The translations under genes were made by a program, and so were the position numbers. A DNA stretch of 64,000 nucleotides, taken from Mycobacterium bourgelatii. GTDB taxonomy: Bacteria > Actinomycetota > Actinomycetes > Mycobacteriales > Mycobacteriaceae. The notes beneath the pieces were generated by a model. That model searched no databases. It saw only the letters and a list, made by a program, of their open reading frames with translations, and was not told where the DNA came from. Location: assembly GCF_010723575.1 (NCBI RefSeq), contig NZ_BLKZ01000001.1, positions 4,712,001-4,776,000 of the forward strand, read 5' to 3'. Below are positions 17,493-26,267 of the stretch, in pieces (position 1 is the first letter of the stretch; each line of letters starts with the position of its first letter).

Positions 17493-18652
17493 GCCGCACC
17501 CCGATCGGTGAGCCGGAGCAGGAGCGCGAGGGCCGCCTGGGCATCCTCGGCGGATTCGTTGTCGCCGGCGCGTGCGGTTTCGACGAGTTCGTCGACGGCC
17601 GACGCCGCGAAGCCCCCGATGCCAAGGTCTTTAAATTCGCCGTCGGCAGGGATCACCGCCAAGTCGGAATGACTTTCCCAAATGCAAAGCCAGGCAAATA
17701 ATCGCGCGTACTTGTCCAGCAAGGCGTCGAGCGCGGCGCGGTCGGTAACGCTCAACGAACCGGTCAATGCCAGCCGGACTACCGTGCGTTCCTTGTCGCT
17801 CATCTGATCCAAATTTACGTCCAGATCCGCGATTTCGCGGTTGTTGTCGACCTCACGAGTCAACGTGACGAAACGCCAACGACCGATGCGTTTGGGTTCC
17901 ACGGCGACCGGGCGTTGCGGGTCGCTTTCGTCGATGTCTACCACCAGAACGTGCCCCGGGTTGGCCTCGACGTCGTCATAGTTGGTGACCTCTGGCGAAC
18001 CCGAATACCACACTCGACCACTATCACCGACCTGCGTGAGCGAGTGCTTATCCCCCAGTGCCACATAGTGAATCGCGCGGTCAGCCAGCGCCCTGTCGAG
18101 GTTGGCAAGTCGGATGAGCGAAGGTTTGCCCTTGTCCGGATCGAGCACGTCGACACCGCCGTGGGCGACCAATATTCGGGTGACGTCTCGGGTGGCGTCC
18201 GTCGCGGGCAAGCCGTTCAGCGCCTCGGCGACCAAGTCTGTAGTCGGCGATTTGGAGCGCCAAGGTGCCGCGACGATCTCGATCCCGGGTCGAACTTCGT
18301 GGACCCCAGGGCGATCTAGGACGATGACATTCTTGGGACATTCGGCGCGGAACAGGGCGCTGGTGTAGACGGACGATGCGTCTAGTGGGTCATGGTTCCC
18401 CGGCAGGAGGTACACGGGAATCCCAATGGCGCGCATGGCTTCTAGAGACTGGCTGATTACCTGCGGCGCGAGTTGATTGTCTTCGAACACGTCGCCGGCC
18501 ACGACGACGAATTCGACACCGGTTTCGGCGGCGAGCGCTCCCAAACCGGCGACCGCATCGCGGCGGGCCGCCGAATAGCGGGGCTGGGCGTCACCGGCGA
18601 GGAAGTGCCGCGTCATACCCAGTTGCCAGTCGGCGGTATGCAGGAATCGCAT
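17489..18652 (-). CDS. Mre11/SbcD-like metallophosphoesterase, DNA-repair exonuclease (Rv1277-like)
   Basis: This 387-residue calcineurin-like phosphoesterase starts MRFLHTADWQLGM. Metal-binding motifs follow in family order: ADWQLG, VAGDVFED, LLPGNHDPLD, LVAHGGVD and ALGDKHSLT. It should act as nuclease subunit with the Rad50-like protein encoded immediately downstream, to which it is coupled by ATGA. The ATG is preceded by a strong GGGAGGAGGGG ribosome site. About 125 bp separate it from the divergent 13E12 gene. Confidence 0.93.
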   Translation of the reverse strand: MRFLHTADWQLGMTRHFLAGDAQPRYSAARRDAVAGLGALAAETGVEFVVVAGDVFEDNQLAPQVISQSLEAMRAIGIPVYLLPGNHDPLDASSVYTSALFRAECPKNVIVLDRPGVHEVRPGIEIVAAPWRSKSPTTDLVAEALNGLPATDATRDVTRILVAHGGVDVLDPDKGKPSLIRLANLDRALADRAIHYVALGDKHSLTQVGDSGRVWYSGSPEVTNYDDVEANPGHVLVVDIDESDPQRPVAVEPKRIGRWRFVTLTREVDNNREIADLDVNLDQMSDKERTVVRLALTGSLSVTDRAALDALLDKYARLFAWLCIWESHSDLAVIPADGEFKDLGIGGFAASAVDELVETARAGDNESAEDAQAALALLLRLTDRGAA

Positions 18653-18777
18653 CCTGGCCCCTCCTCCCGAAGTCCGTGTCCATCAAGGCAACGCGAGTGT
18701 ATGACTCGGTGCCGACAAGTCTTGGGACGTTGATCGGACGGGTCATCTTGTCGGTGGGGTGGCGTAGTCTTTCGAAC

Positions 18778-20148
18778 ATGAGTTCGAGTAGCCAAGGGGC
18801 GTTCGCCGCGGCGTATGACGCGCTGCATGAGGCGGTGTCGGCCGTGCTCGAACTGTGCCCGGAGATGTTGAGTGGGCGGGAAAGCTTGCAGTACTTAGAG
18901 GCGTTGATCACCGAGGTGCGCCGGTTGCCGGTGGCCCGGCACGCGTTGATCCATCACCTGCAAACCCAATCCAGTGAAGAAGAGTTGGGCGGCAAGCTGG
19001 CGCGGGTGCTGGCCAACCGGGTGCGCATCACCCGCGGGGAAGCCAACCGCTGGATCGGCGAAGCCGCCGACCTCGGCCCCCGCCGGGCCATCAACGGCGA
19101 ACCCCTGGAACCGTTGTTGCCGGCCACCGCCGAAGCCCAACGCCACGGCCGCCTGGATGAATCCCACGTCCGCATCATCCGCAAGTTCTTCGCCCACCTG
19201 CCCACCGGGGTCGATCTGGACACCTGCGCCAAAGCCGACCGCGACCTGTCGAAGCTCGGTGGTGACTACCGGCCCGATCAACTGGAAAAACTCGCGGCAA
19301 AAACCCTGGACACCATCAACCCCGACGGCAACTACACCGAAGAACAAGACCGCGCCCGCAAACGCTGCCTCATCATCGGCAAACAAGGCCCCGACAAAAT
19401 GTCACCGATCAGCGGCTACCTGAGCCCCGAAGCGCGCGCCACCTTCGAAACCGTGCTGGCCAAACTTGCCGCCCCCGGCATGTGCAACGCCGCCGAGAAG
19501 ACACCCTGCGTTGACGGCACCCCCACCCAAGAGGCCATCACCGCCGACACCCGCAGCCCCGGGCAACGCAACCACGACGGGCTGCTGGCCGGTTTGCGCG
19601 CCCTGCTGGCCAGCGGCGACCTCGGCCAGCACAACGGGCTGCCGGCCACCATCATCGTCACCACCACCCTGCAGGAACTCGAAGCCGCCGCCGGCACCGG
19701 CCTCACCGGCGGCGGCACCCTGCTACCCATGTCCGATGTGATCCGCCTCGCCCGCCACTCCCACCACTACCTGGCGGTCTTCGACAACGGCAAAGCCATC
19801 GCCCTGCACCACAGCAAACGCCTGGCCTCCCCCGGACAACGCATCGTGCTCTACGCCAAAGAACACGGCTGCTCCGCACCCGGCTGCGAGGTCTCCGGCT
19901 ACTACTGCGAAGTCCACCACGTCACCGCCTGGGCCCAATGCCACACCACCGAGGTCAACAACCTGACCTTCGCCTGCGGCCCCGACCACCGCCTGCTCGA
20001 CAAAGGCTGGACCACCCGCAAAAACACCACCAACGACACCGAATGGATCCCCCCACCCCACCTCGACCACGGCCAACCCCGAACCAACACCTTCCACCAC
20101 CCACAAAAACTCCTACGCAACGGCGACGACGATGACGAGGCGGCTTGA
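18778..20148 (+). CDS. 13E12-family DUF222 / HNH endonuclease-like protein
   Basis: This 456-residue protein starts MSSSSQGAFAAAYDALHEAV, followed by a DUF222 region. A C-terminal HNH motif reads HGCSAPGCEVSGYYCEVHH, then NNLTFACGPDHRLLDKG. Mycobacterial genomes carry many copies of this 13E12 family, and some copies serve as prophage attachment sites. The ATG at 18778 follows the TAGTCTTTCGAAC leader typical of the family. Codons are extremely C-ending, more so than neighbours, giving long spurious frames on both strands. Its place between Rv1277 and Rv1276c homologues is an insertion relative to M. tuberculosis. The natural role is unknown. Confidence 0.9.
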   Translation: MSSSSQGAFAAAYDALHEAVSAVLELCPEMLSGRESLQYLEALITEVRRLPVARHALIHHLQTQSSEEELGGKLARVLANRVRITRGEANRWIGEAADLGPRRAINGEPLEPLLPATAEAQRHGRLDESHVRIIRKFFAHLPTGVDLDTCAKADRDLSKLGGDYRPDQLEKLAAKTLDTINPDGNYTEEQDRARKRCLIIGKQGPDKMSPISGYLSPEARATFETVLAKLAAPGMCNAAEKTPCVDGTPTQEAITADTRSPGQRNHDGLLAGLRALLASGDLGQHNGLPATIIVTTTLQELEAAAGTGLTGGGTLLPMSDVIRLARHSHHYLAVFDNGKAIALHHSKRLASPGQRIVLYAKEHGCSAPGCEVSGYYCEVHHVTAWAQCHTTEVNNLTFACGPDHRLLDKGWTTRKNTTNDTEWIPPPHLDHGQPRTNTFHHPQKLLRNGDDDDEAA

Positions 20149-20210
20149 CCGACATAACTGCACGTTCCGGCGTGGCACGAGCGGAATTTCCTATCGGTAA
20201 CGTGAGTCCG

Positions 20211-20723
20211 GTGACAGAACCGGACCGCAACCTCGTGCTGATGCGACACGGCAAGTCCGCGTACCCGGATGGCATCGCTGACCATGACCGACCGCTGGCG
20301 CCACGCGGTGTCCGCGAGGCCGCGCTGGCCGGGGACTGGCTGCGCGCCAACCTGCCGGCCGTCGACGCCGTGCTGTGCTCGACGGCCGCCCGCACCCGAG
20401 AAACCCTCGCCTGCAGCGGGATTGACGCGCCGGTGCAGTATGTCGCCCGGCTCTATGGCGGCACCCCAGGCACCGTCATCGAGGAGATCAACCGCGTGGC
20501 CGACGACGTCACGACGCTGCTGGTGGTCGGACATGAGCCGACGACGTCCTCGGTGGCGATACTGCTGGCCGGGGCCGACGGCACCAACTACGCAGCGGTC
20601 GACCGCATCGAAGAAAAGTTCCCGACGTCGGCGATGGCGGTGCTACGCGTCCCAGGACGATGGGCGGATCTGGAAGTCGGCAGCGCCGCGCTTATCGAGT
20701 TCCACGTACCGCGCAAGGACTAG
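20211..20723 (+). CDS. SixA-type histidine phosphatase (Rv1276c-like)
   Basis: This 170-residue phosphoglycerate-mutase-fold protein has the catalytic motif LMRHGKSAYPDGIADHDR near the start and a second histidine in VVGHEPTTSSVA. SixA proteins remove phosphate from phosphohistidine, though many homologues are uncharacterised. The open frame goes back to 20145, overlapping the 13E12 gene, but family members begin just before 'LVLMRHG'. GTG codons at 20202 and 20211 are the likely starts; neither has a strong ribosome site. Confidence 0.85.
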   Translation: MTEPDRNLVLMRHGKSAYPDGIADHDRPLAPRGVREAALAGDWLRANLPAVDAVLCSTAARTRETLACSGIDAPVQYVARLYGGTPGTVIEEINRVADDVTTLLVVGHEPTTSSVAILLAGADGTNYAAVDRIEEKFPTSAMAVLRVPGRWADLEVGSAALIEFHVPRKD

Positions 20724-20791
20724 GCGTGGTGGGCTGGCGCTGGTGGCAGTAGGCAGGCGTTGGTCGCCAATAGCCAGGCGCTGGTGGCCGG

Positions 20792-21337
20792 CTAGGCGTT
20801 TGTCGCCAGCGTCAACTCCATCAGTTTGATCGCCTGCGCGCACGCGTCGATGCCGGGCGCCTGGGGGTTTACCCACCAACCGACCACGCCCGCCGCGTCG
20901 CTGGCGACACCGCAGGAACCATTGGGGTCGCCCGTTCGCATCACGATGGAGTCGATGCCCTGGATCGACCGGGTCTCGATCTGATACTTCAGGCCCTCGG
21001 CAACCTTGCGCTCGTTGCTCAGACTGCCCTGCTCGAACCAGAAGCGGGTGATGTCGATCAGACCGGCCGGGTTGGCCGCCTGCCAACGGCAGATCGCGCC
21101 GACGAAGGTGCTCTGAATGTCCAGCGGATCGGCACCCACCGTCTTCGCCAGCACGTCGGTGGTCAGGACCTCGCATTCCTTGAGCAGGTTTGGATACTGC
21201 TTCTCGGAATTGTCATTGCGCGGCACGCCGGCCCCACCCGCCTTGACGGCAGTACCCGAGACGGACTTCGAACAGCCGGTCAACAGCACCGCCACCACGG
21301 AGAGCACGGCAGCCAGGCACCTCATCCACCGGGTCAT
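20792..21337 (-). CDS. lprC: Lipoprotein LprC
   Basis: This 181-residue exported lipoprotein begins MTRWMRCLAAVLSVVAVLLTGC, with lipobox LTGC. The mature sequence (SISGTAVKAGG-like start, PNLLKECEVL, RWQAANPAGLIDITRFWF) matches LprC (Rv1275) as I recall it and has the DUF3558 type of layout. Four cysteines follow the lipid anchor and could form disulfides. Function is unknown. Its ATG overlaps the lprB stop (21334-21337), so lprB-lprC form one operon. The frame from 21424 is an overextension into lprB. Confidence 0.92.
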   Translation of the reverse strand: MTRWMRCLAAVLSVVAVLLTGCSKSVSGTAVKAGGAGVPRNDNSEKQYPNLLKECEVLTTDVLAKTVGADPLDIQSTFVGAICRWQAANPAGLIDITRFWFEQGSLSNERKVAEGLKYQIETRSIQGIDSIVMRTGDPNGSCGVASDAAGVVGWWVNPQAPGIDACAQAIKLMELTLATNA

Positions 21338-21900
21338 TTCGAATTCGCAATCGACTGGCGGGTCAGTTCCTTGGCGATGTCGCATGGCGGCGGAAACGGC
21401 TTCTGACTGAAGCTGATCGACCATTCGATGAAGTCGTCTCCGAATTGGATCCCGACCTCACACAGCGAGTCACCCAAGCTCGACTCGTTACCAATAGCGA
21501 TGAAACCACTGTGTCCGTTGATATTGATGTCCTCAACGCTTGCGCGCGACAACTCTTCTGTCTTGCGCTCCCGACCGATCGGACTCCCGCGATACCACGA
21601 GAAGGAGAAATGCGGCCCCATGATGCCGCCGCCGGCCAGCCATTGGCAGCCGACCGAGTTCTTGGCGGTATTGATCAGGTTCGGAATCCTCGTCTGCTCG
21701 GCCACCGTCTGGTCGCTCACGCCACCGCACTGCGGGAAGAAGGGGCCGTGCTTGCCATCTTTGCCGGTCGCGGTCGACGAATCAGTCGCACCAGGCGCGC
21801 TGTCGTCAGAACCCGAGCACCCGGCGATAACCAGGCTCAAAGCCATCAAGGCCACCAACACCCGAGTCGCGGGTCCAAGCCTCGTCAAATTACGGCGCAC
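21334..21900 (-). CDS. lprB: Lipoprotein LprB
   Basis: This 188-residue lipoprotein starts at GTG (21900), five bases after an AGAGG site. Signal peptide VRRNLTRLGPATRVLVALM ends at lipobox IAGC. The mature part (HGPFFPQCGGVSDQTV, SVGCQWLAGGGIMGPHFSFS, LCEVGIQFGDDFIEW) closely matches LprB (Rv1274) and resembles a DUF3558 protein. Lpr/Lpp lipoproteins sit on the outer face of the inner membrane. Function is unproven. It is divergent from the ABC exporter genes, with a 152-bp shared promoter region. Confidence 0.92.
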   Translation of the reverse strand: MRRNLTRLGPATRVLVALMALSLVIAGCSGSDDSAPGATDSSTATGKDGKHGPFFPQCGGVSDQTVAEQTRIPNLINTAKNSVGCQWLAGGGIMGPHFSFSWYRGSPIGRERKTEELSRASVEDININGHSGFIAIGNESSLGDSLCEVGIQFGDDFIEWSISFSQKPFPPPCDIAKELTRQSIANSK

Positions 21901-22052
21901 CACTACCTCTTCTGTACCTCTTCGGATGCCGGTTACTGCCATGCAGTGTAGGGGCACCCTGGCGAACAGGCTGCGACACGCCACTTGATCAGGCGTTTCG
22001 CGCTCGCCGGGTAATCCGCGCGCGGACCAACCCACTGTGCGACAGTTACCCA

Positions 22053-23792
22053 ATGCTCCTGGCCCTGCTGCGCCAGTTCATCCGGCCGTACCGGCGGCTG
22101 GTCATGGTGCTGATGGGGCTGCAGCTGATCAGCACGCTGGCCTCGCTCTATCTTCCGACGGTCAACGCCGCGATCATCGACAACGGCATCGCCAAGGGCG
22201 ACACCGCGACGATCATCCGGCTGGGCATCGTGATGCTCGTCGTCACCGGCCTGCAGGTGCTGTGCGCTGTGGGAGCGGTGTACTTCGGTTCGCGGACCGG
22301 CACGGGGTTCGGCCGGGACCTGCGCGCGGCGATGTTCGAGCACGTCATCACCTTCTCGGAACGGGAGACGGCGCGTTTCGGCGCGGCTACGTTGTTGACG
22401 CGCAGCACCAACGACGTACGGCAAATCGTGTTCCTCGTCCAAACGACGGCCACGGTGCTGGTCACCGCGCCGATCATGTGCATCGGCGGCGTCATTATGG
22501 CCATTCACCAGGAGGCGGCGCTGACGTGGCTGCTGCTGGTCAGCGTCCCTGTCCTGACCGGGGCCAACTACCTGATCATGACGCGCATGCTGCCGCTGTT
22601 CCGCCGGATGCAGAGCCTGATCGACGGGATCAACCGCGTGCTGCGCGACCAGTTGTCCGGCGTGCGCGTGGTCCGCGCATTCACCCGCGAGAACTTCGAG
22701 CGGGAAAGGTTCGCCCGGGCCAACAGCGAACTCTCGAACACCGCATTGGCATCGGGCAACTGGCAGGCGCTGATGCTGCCGGTGACGACCCTGACCATCA
22801 ACCTGTCCAGTGTGGCGTTGATCTGGTTCGGCGGGCTGCGCATCGACAAAGGACAAATGCAGGTCGGCTCCCTGAGCGCGTTTCTGGCGTACTTCGCGCA
22901 GATCCTGATGGCGGTGCTGATGGCGACGATGACCCTGGTGGTGCTGCCGAGGGCATCGGTGTGCGCCGACCGCATCACCGAAGTACTGGGCACCTCCGCG
23001 GCCGTCCACAACCCCGCAAACCCGCACTACCCGCCGGGCGGGGTGACCGGGCTGGTCCGGTTGGACCAGGTCACATTCACCTACCCCGGAGCCGAATGCC
23101 CGGTGCTGCAAGATATCTCGTTCACCGCGCGACCGGGAACCACCACGGCGATCGTGGGCAGCACCGGCTCGGGCAAGTCGACGCTGGTGTCGATGATCTG
23201 CCGCCTGTACGACGCCACCGACGGCACCGTCTTCATCGATGACGTCGACGTCCGCGACTACGACACCGAGCTGTTGTGGGCCGCGATCGGACTCGTTCCG
23301 CAGCGCGGGTTCCTCTTCTCGGGCACGGTCGCGGACAATCTCAAGTACGGCAAGCCGGACGCCACCGACGAGGAAATGTGGGAGGCGCTGCGAATCGCCG
23401 CGGCGGACGATTTCGTACGCACGCACGGCCTGCACATGCCCGTCGCCCAAGGCGGCATCAACTTCTCGGGAGGCCAGCGTCAACGGCTGGCGATCGCCAG
23501 GGCGGTGATCCGCCGTCCCGCGATCTATCTGTTCGACGACGCATTCTCCGCACTGGACGTGCACACCGACGCCACAGTGCGCACCGCCCTGCGCGAACAC
23601 GCCAGCGATGCCACGATAATCGTTGTCACACAACGGATTAGGACCGCCGCCCAGGCCGACCAGGTGATCGTCGTCGACAACGGGAGCATCGTCGGCGTCG
23701 GCACCCACGAGTCGCTGCTGACGGACTGCACCACCTATGCGGAATTCGCCGCCTCGCAGGCGATAACCGCGGACGTCGGGGGCATACGATGA
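22053..23792 (+). CDS. ABC exporter half-transporter, degenerate-site partner (Rv1273c-like)
   Basis: This 579-residue protein has a six-helix membrane domain (about 1-310) and a C-terminal ATPase. Walker A is GSTGSGKST and the signature FSGGQRQRLAIARA is canonical. Walker B, IYLFDDAFSALD, has Asp where the catalytic Glu normally stands. Together with the next gene this gives one normal and one degenerate ATP site. The start codon of the partner overlaps its stop (ATGA, 23789-23792). From memory, the M. tuberculosis pair has been linked to lipid or fatty-acid transport; substrate here is inference. Confidence 0.93.
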   Translation: MLLALLRQFIRPYRRLVMVLMGLQLISTLASLYLPTVNAAIIDNGIAKGDTATIIRLGIVMLVVTGLQVLCAVGAVYFGSRTGTGFGRDLRAAMFEHVITFSERETARFGAATLLTRSTNDVRQIVFLVQTTATVLVTAPIMCIGGVIMAIHQEAALTWLLLVSVPVLTGANYLIMTRMLPLFRRMQSLIDGINRVLRDQLSGVRVVRAFTRENFERERFARANSELSNTALASGNWQALMLPVTTLTINLSSVALIWFGGLRIDKGQMQVGSLSAFLAYFAQILMAVLMATMTLVVLPRASVCADRITEVLGTSAAVHNPANPHYPPGGVTGLVRLDQVTFTYPGAECPVLQDISFTARPGTTTAIVGSTGSGKSTLVSMICRLYDATDGTVFIDDVDVRDYDTELLWAAIGLVPQRGFLFSGTVADNLKYGKPDATDEEMWEALRIAAADDFVRTHGLHMPVAQGGINFSGGQRQRLAIARAVIRRPAIYLFDDAFSALDVHTDATVRTALREHASDATIIVVTQRIRTAAQADQVIVVDNGSIVGVGTHESLLTDCTTYAEFAASQAITADVGGIR

Positions 23793-25723
23793 GCGCCCCG
23801 ATGAATGCCCGCCCGCGCGGCGCGGCCCCGGCGCCGACGAGATCGCGGGACTTCTGGGGCACGGCCGCGCGACTGGTGAAACGACTTGCCCCGCAGCGGG
23901 GACTGAGCCTCGCGGTGATCACGCTGGGCATCACCGGCACCGCGATCGGGGTCGTCGTGCCGCGGATCCTCGGCCACGCCACCGATCTGTTGTTCAACGG
24001 CGTCATCGGGCGACAACTGCCCGCCGGTCTCAGCAAGGCACAGGCAATTGCCGCGGCCCGGGCGCGGGGCGACAACACCTTTGCCGACCTGCTGTCCGGG
24101 ATGAATGTGGTGCCCGGCCAAGGTGTCGACTTCGGCGCCGTCGCGCGCACCCTGACACTCGCACTTACCCTGTATGTCCTTGCTGCCCTGTTAATTTGGA
24201 CCCAAGCCCGGTTGCTGAACGTCACCGTGCAGCGGACCATTACCGCGTTGCGTGCTGATGTCGAGGACAAGCTGCACCGGCTCCCACTGTCCTTCTTCGA
24301 CGGGCGGCAACGCGGTGAGTTGCTCAGCCGCGTCACCAACGACATCGACAACATGCAGTCATCGCTGACGATGACGATCAGCCAGTTGGTGACCGCGATT
24401 CTGACGGTGGTGGCGGTGCTGGCGATGATGATTTCCATCTCGCCCCTGCTGGCGCTGATCACGCTGCTGACGGTGCCACTGTCGCTGCTGGCGACGCGCG
24501 CCATTACCCGGCGCTCGCAACGCCTGTTCGTGGCGCACTGGACCAGCACCGGCCGCCTCAACGCCCACATCGAAGAGACCTACAGCGGCTTCACGGTCGT
24601 CAAGACGTTCAATCACCAGGCCGCGGCGCGCACTCGGTTCCACCAGCTCAACGACGATGTCTACCAAGCCAGTTTTGGCGCGCAGTTCTTCTCCGGCCTG
24701 GTCCAGCCGACGACCGGCTTCGTCGGCAATCTGGGCTACGTCGCGGTGGCCGTGGTCGGCGGCCTGCAGGTCGCCACCGGACAGATCACGCTCGGCAGCA
24801 TCCAGGCCTTCATTCAGTACGTCCGGCAGTTCAACACCCCCATCGGCCAGGTCGCGGGGATGTACAACATGCTGCAGTCCGGTGTGGCCAGCGCCGAGCG
24901 GGTGTTCGACCTGCTCGACGAACCCGAGGAAGCGCCGCTACCCCAACCCGCGCTCCCGGCCGGGCCGGCCAGGAAGGCCCCAGAAGCCGGGGTAGCCCCG
25001 AACGGCCCCGGTCGCGTCGAGTTCCAGCATGTGAGCTTCGCCTACCACCCCGGTCACCCAGTGATCCATGACCTGTCGCTGGTGGCCGAACCGGGCAGCA
25101 CGGTGGCCATCGTCGGACCCACGGGAGCGGGAAAGACGACGCTGGTGAACCTGCTGATGCGCTTCTATGACGTCGATTCGGGCCGAATCTTGATCGACGG
25201 TGTCGACATCACCTCGGTGAGCAGGCAATCGGTGCGCTCCCGGATCGGCATGGTGCTGCAAGACACCTGGCTGTTCGACGGGACGATCGCGGAGAACATC
25301 GCCTACGGACGGCCGGACGCCAGTCAGGAAGAGATCGTGGAAGCCGCCAAGGCGGCGTTCGTCGACCGCTTCGTCCACACGCTGCCGGCCGGTTATCAGA
25401 CCCGGATCAGCGGCGACGGCAGCAACGTCAGTGCGGGCGAGAAGCAGCTCATCACCATCGCCCGCGCCTTCCTTGCCCGCCCCCAGCTGCTGATACTGGA
25501 CGAGGCGACCAGCTCGGTCGACACCCGCACCGAGGTGCTGATAGCGCGGGCAACCAGCGAACTTCGGCGCGACCGAACCAGTTTCATCATCGCGCACCGT
25601 CTCTCCACGATCCGCGACGCGGATCAGATCCTGGTTGTCAAAGCGGGCCGTATAGTTGAGCAGGGCAACCACGCAGAACTATTGGCTCGGCGCGGCGCGT
25701 ACTACGAGATGACACTCGTTTGA
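23789..25723 (+). CDS. ABC exporter half-transporter, catalytic-site partner (Rv1272c-like)
   Basis: This 644-residue membrane plus ATPase protein has Walker A GPTGAGKTT and a normal catalytic Glu in Walker B (LLILDEATSSVDT). Its own signature is degenerate (VSAGEKQLITIARA instead of SGGQ). In the heterodimer its Walker A/B would pair with the intact signature of the upstream protein to form the active site. Three conserved blocks of the exporter fold (DVEDKLHRLPLSFFD, NDIDNMQ, TYSGFTVVKTFNHQ) mark the cytosolic coupling helices. A Pro/Ala-rich linker (about 385-410) precedes the ATPase. Confidence 0.93.
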   Translation: MSAPMNARPRGAAPAPTRSRDFWGTAARLVKRLAPQRGLSLAVITLGITGTAIGVVVPRILGHATDLLFNGVIGRQLPAGLSKAQAIAAARARGDNTFADLLSGMNVVPGQGVDFGAVARTLTLALTLYVLAALLIWTQARLLNVTVQRTITALRADVEDKLHRLPLSFFDGRQRGELLSRVTNDIDNMQSSLTMTISQLVTAILTVVAVLAMMISISPLLALITLLTVPLSLLATRAITRRSQRLFVAHWTSTGRLNAHIEETYSGFTVVKTFNHQAAARTRFHQLNDDVYQASFGAQFFSGLVQPTTGFVGNLGYVAVAVVGGLQVATGQITLGSIQAFIQYVRQFNTPIGQVAGMYNMLQSGVASAERVFDLLDEPEEAPLPQPALPAGPARKAPEAGVAPNGPGRVEFQHVSFAYHPGHPVIHDLSLVAEPGSTVAIVGPTGAGKTTLVNLLMRFYDVDSGRILIDGVDITSVSRQSVRSRIGMVLQDTWLFDGTIAENIAYGRPDASQEEIVEAAKAAFVDRFVHTLPAGYQTRISGDGSNVSAGEKQLITIARAFLARPQLLILDEATSSVDTRTEVLIARATSELRRDRTSFIIAHRLSTIRDADQILVVKAGRIVEQGNHAELLARRGAYYEMTLV

Positions 25724-25826
25724 CGACTTCGGGCGGCTCCAACAAGTTGCCAAGAATCCTTTGAGAATTCTCCTAGGGCAAGAGCTGAGGCTGCCGTCAA
25801 GGCTGCCACTACCGAAGGGCCACAAC

Positions 25827-26156
25827 ATGCTTTCTGCCCGCATCGCCGCTGCCGTCATCGTTGGCGCCACCGCCATCGGGTTGGCTGTCGCCGCCGCAGG
25901 CACCGCAGGGGCGAACACCCCCGCCGACGAAACCTTTATCTCGCAGATGCAGGACGTCGGCGTCACGTTCTCGTCACCTCAATCGGCGATCCAGCAGGGA
26001 CATCAGGTTTGCCAAGAGCTGGCCGAAGGCAGGTCGAGATATCAAATCGCCGAGGAGATCCTCAGCCAGACCGACCTGACCACCATCCAGGCAACCTCCT
26101 TCGTCGACAACGCGACCGACTCGTACTGCCCGGAATTCGCGGCCTTGACGGTCTGA
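25827..26156 (+). CDS. Secreted DUF732 protein (Rv1271c-like)
   Basis: This small exported protein of 109 residues has a Sec signal peptide (MLSARIAAAVIVGATAIGLA) ending near TAGA-N. The mature part ADETFISQMQDVGVTFSSP, then AIQQGHQVCQELAEGRS and SYCPEFAAL, is a typical DUF732 domain with two cysteines that could form a disulfide. The ATG at 25827 follows GAAGGG; the frame from 25761 lacks a signal peptide and is rejected. Function is unknown. It opens a run of exported-protein genes. Confidence 0.85.
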   Translation: MLSARIAAAVIVGATAIGLAVAAAGTAGANTPADETFISQMQDVGVTFSSPQSAIQQGHQVCQELAEGRSRYQIAEEILSQTDLTTIQATSFVDNATDSYCPEFAALTV

Positions 26157-26267
26157 GCTCACCCGTCCCGAACACGGCTCATAAGCTCAGTGTTCGGCTG
26201 CTGACCCTCGAGGCCCGGGATGCACGGGATGCAATCAGCGGCTGACCGCCCGCTGAAGGAGATGTCG

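Noticed and set aside
19902..20534. Minus-strand frames opposite the 13E12 gene and SixA gene
   Set aside because: Produced by extreme C-ending codon use of the 13E12 gene; no motifs.
21933..23708. 591-codon minus-strand frame across the first ABC exporter gene
   Set aside because: Low-complexity His/Gln/Arg/Asp composition, no domain, fully antisense to a gene with intact Walker and signature motifs.
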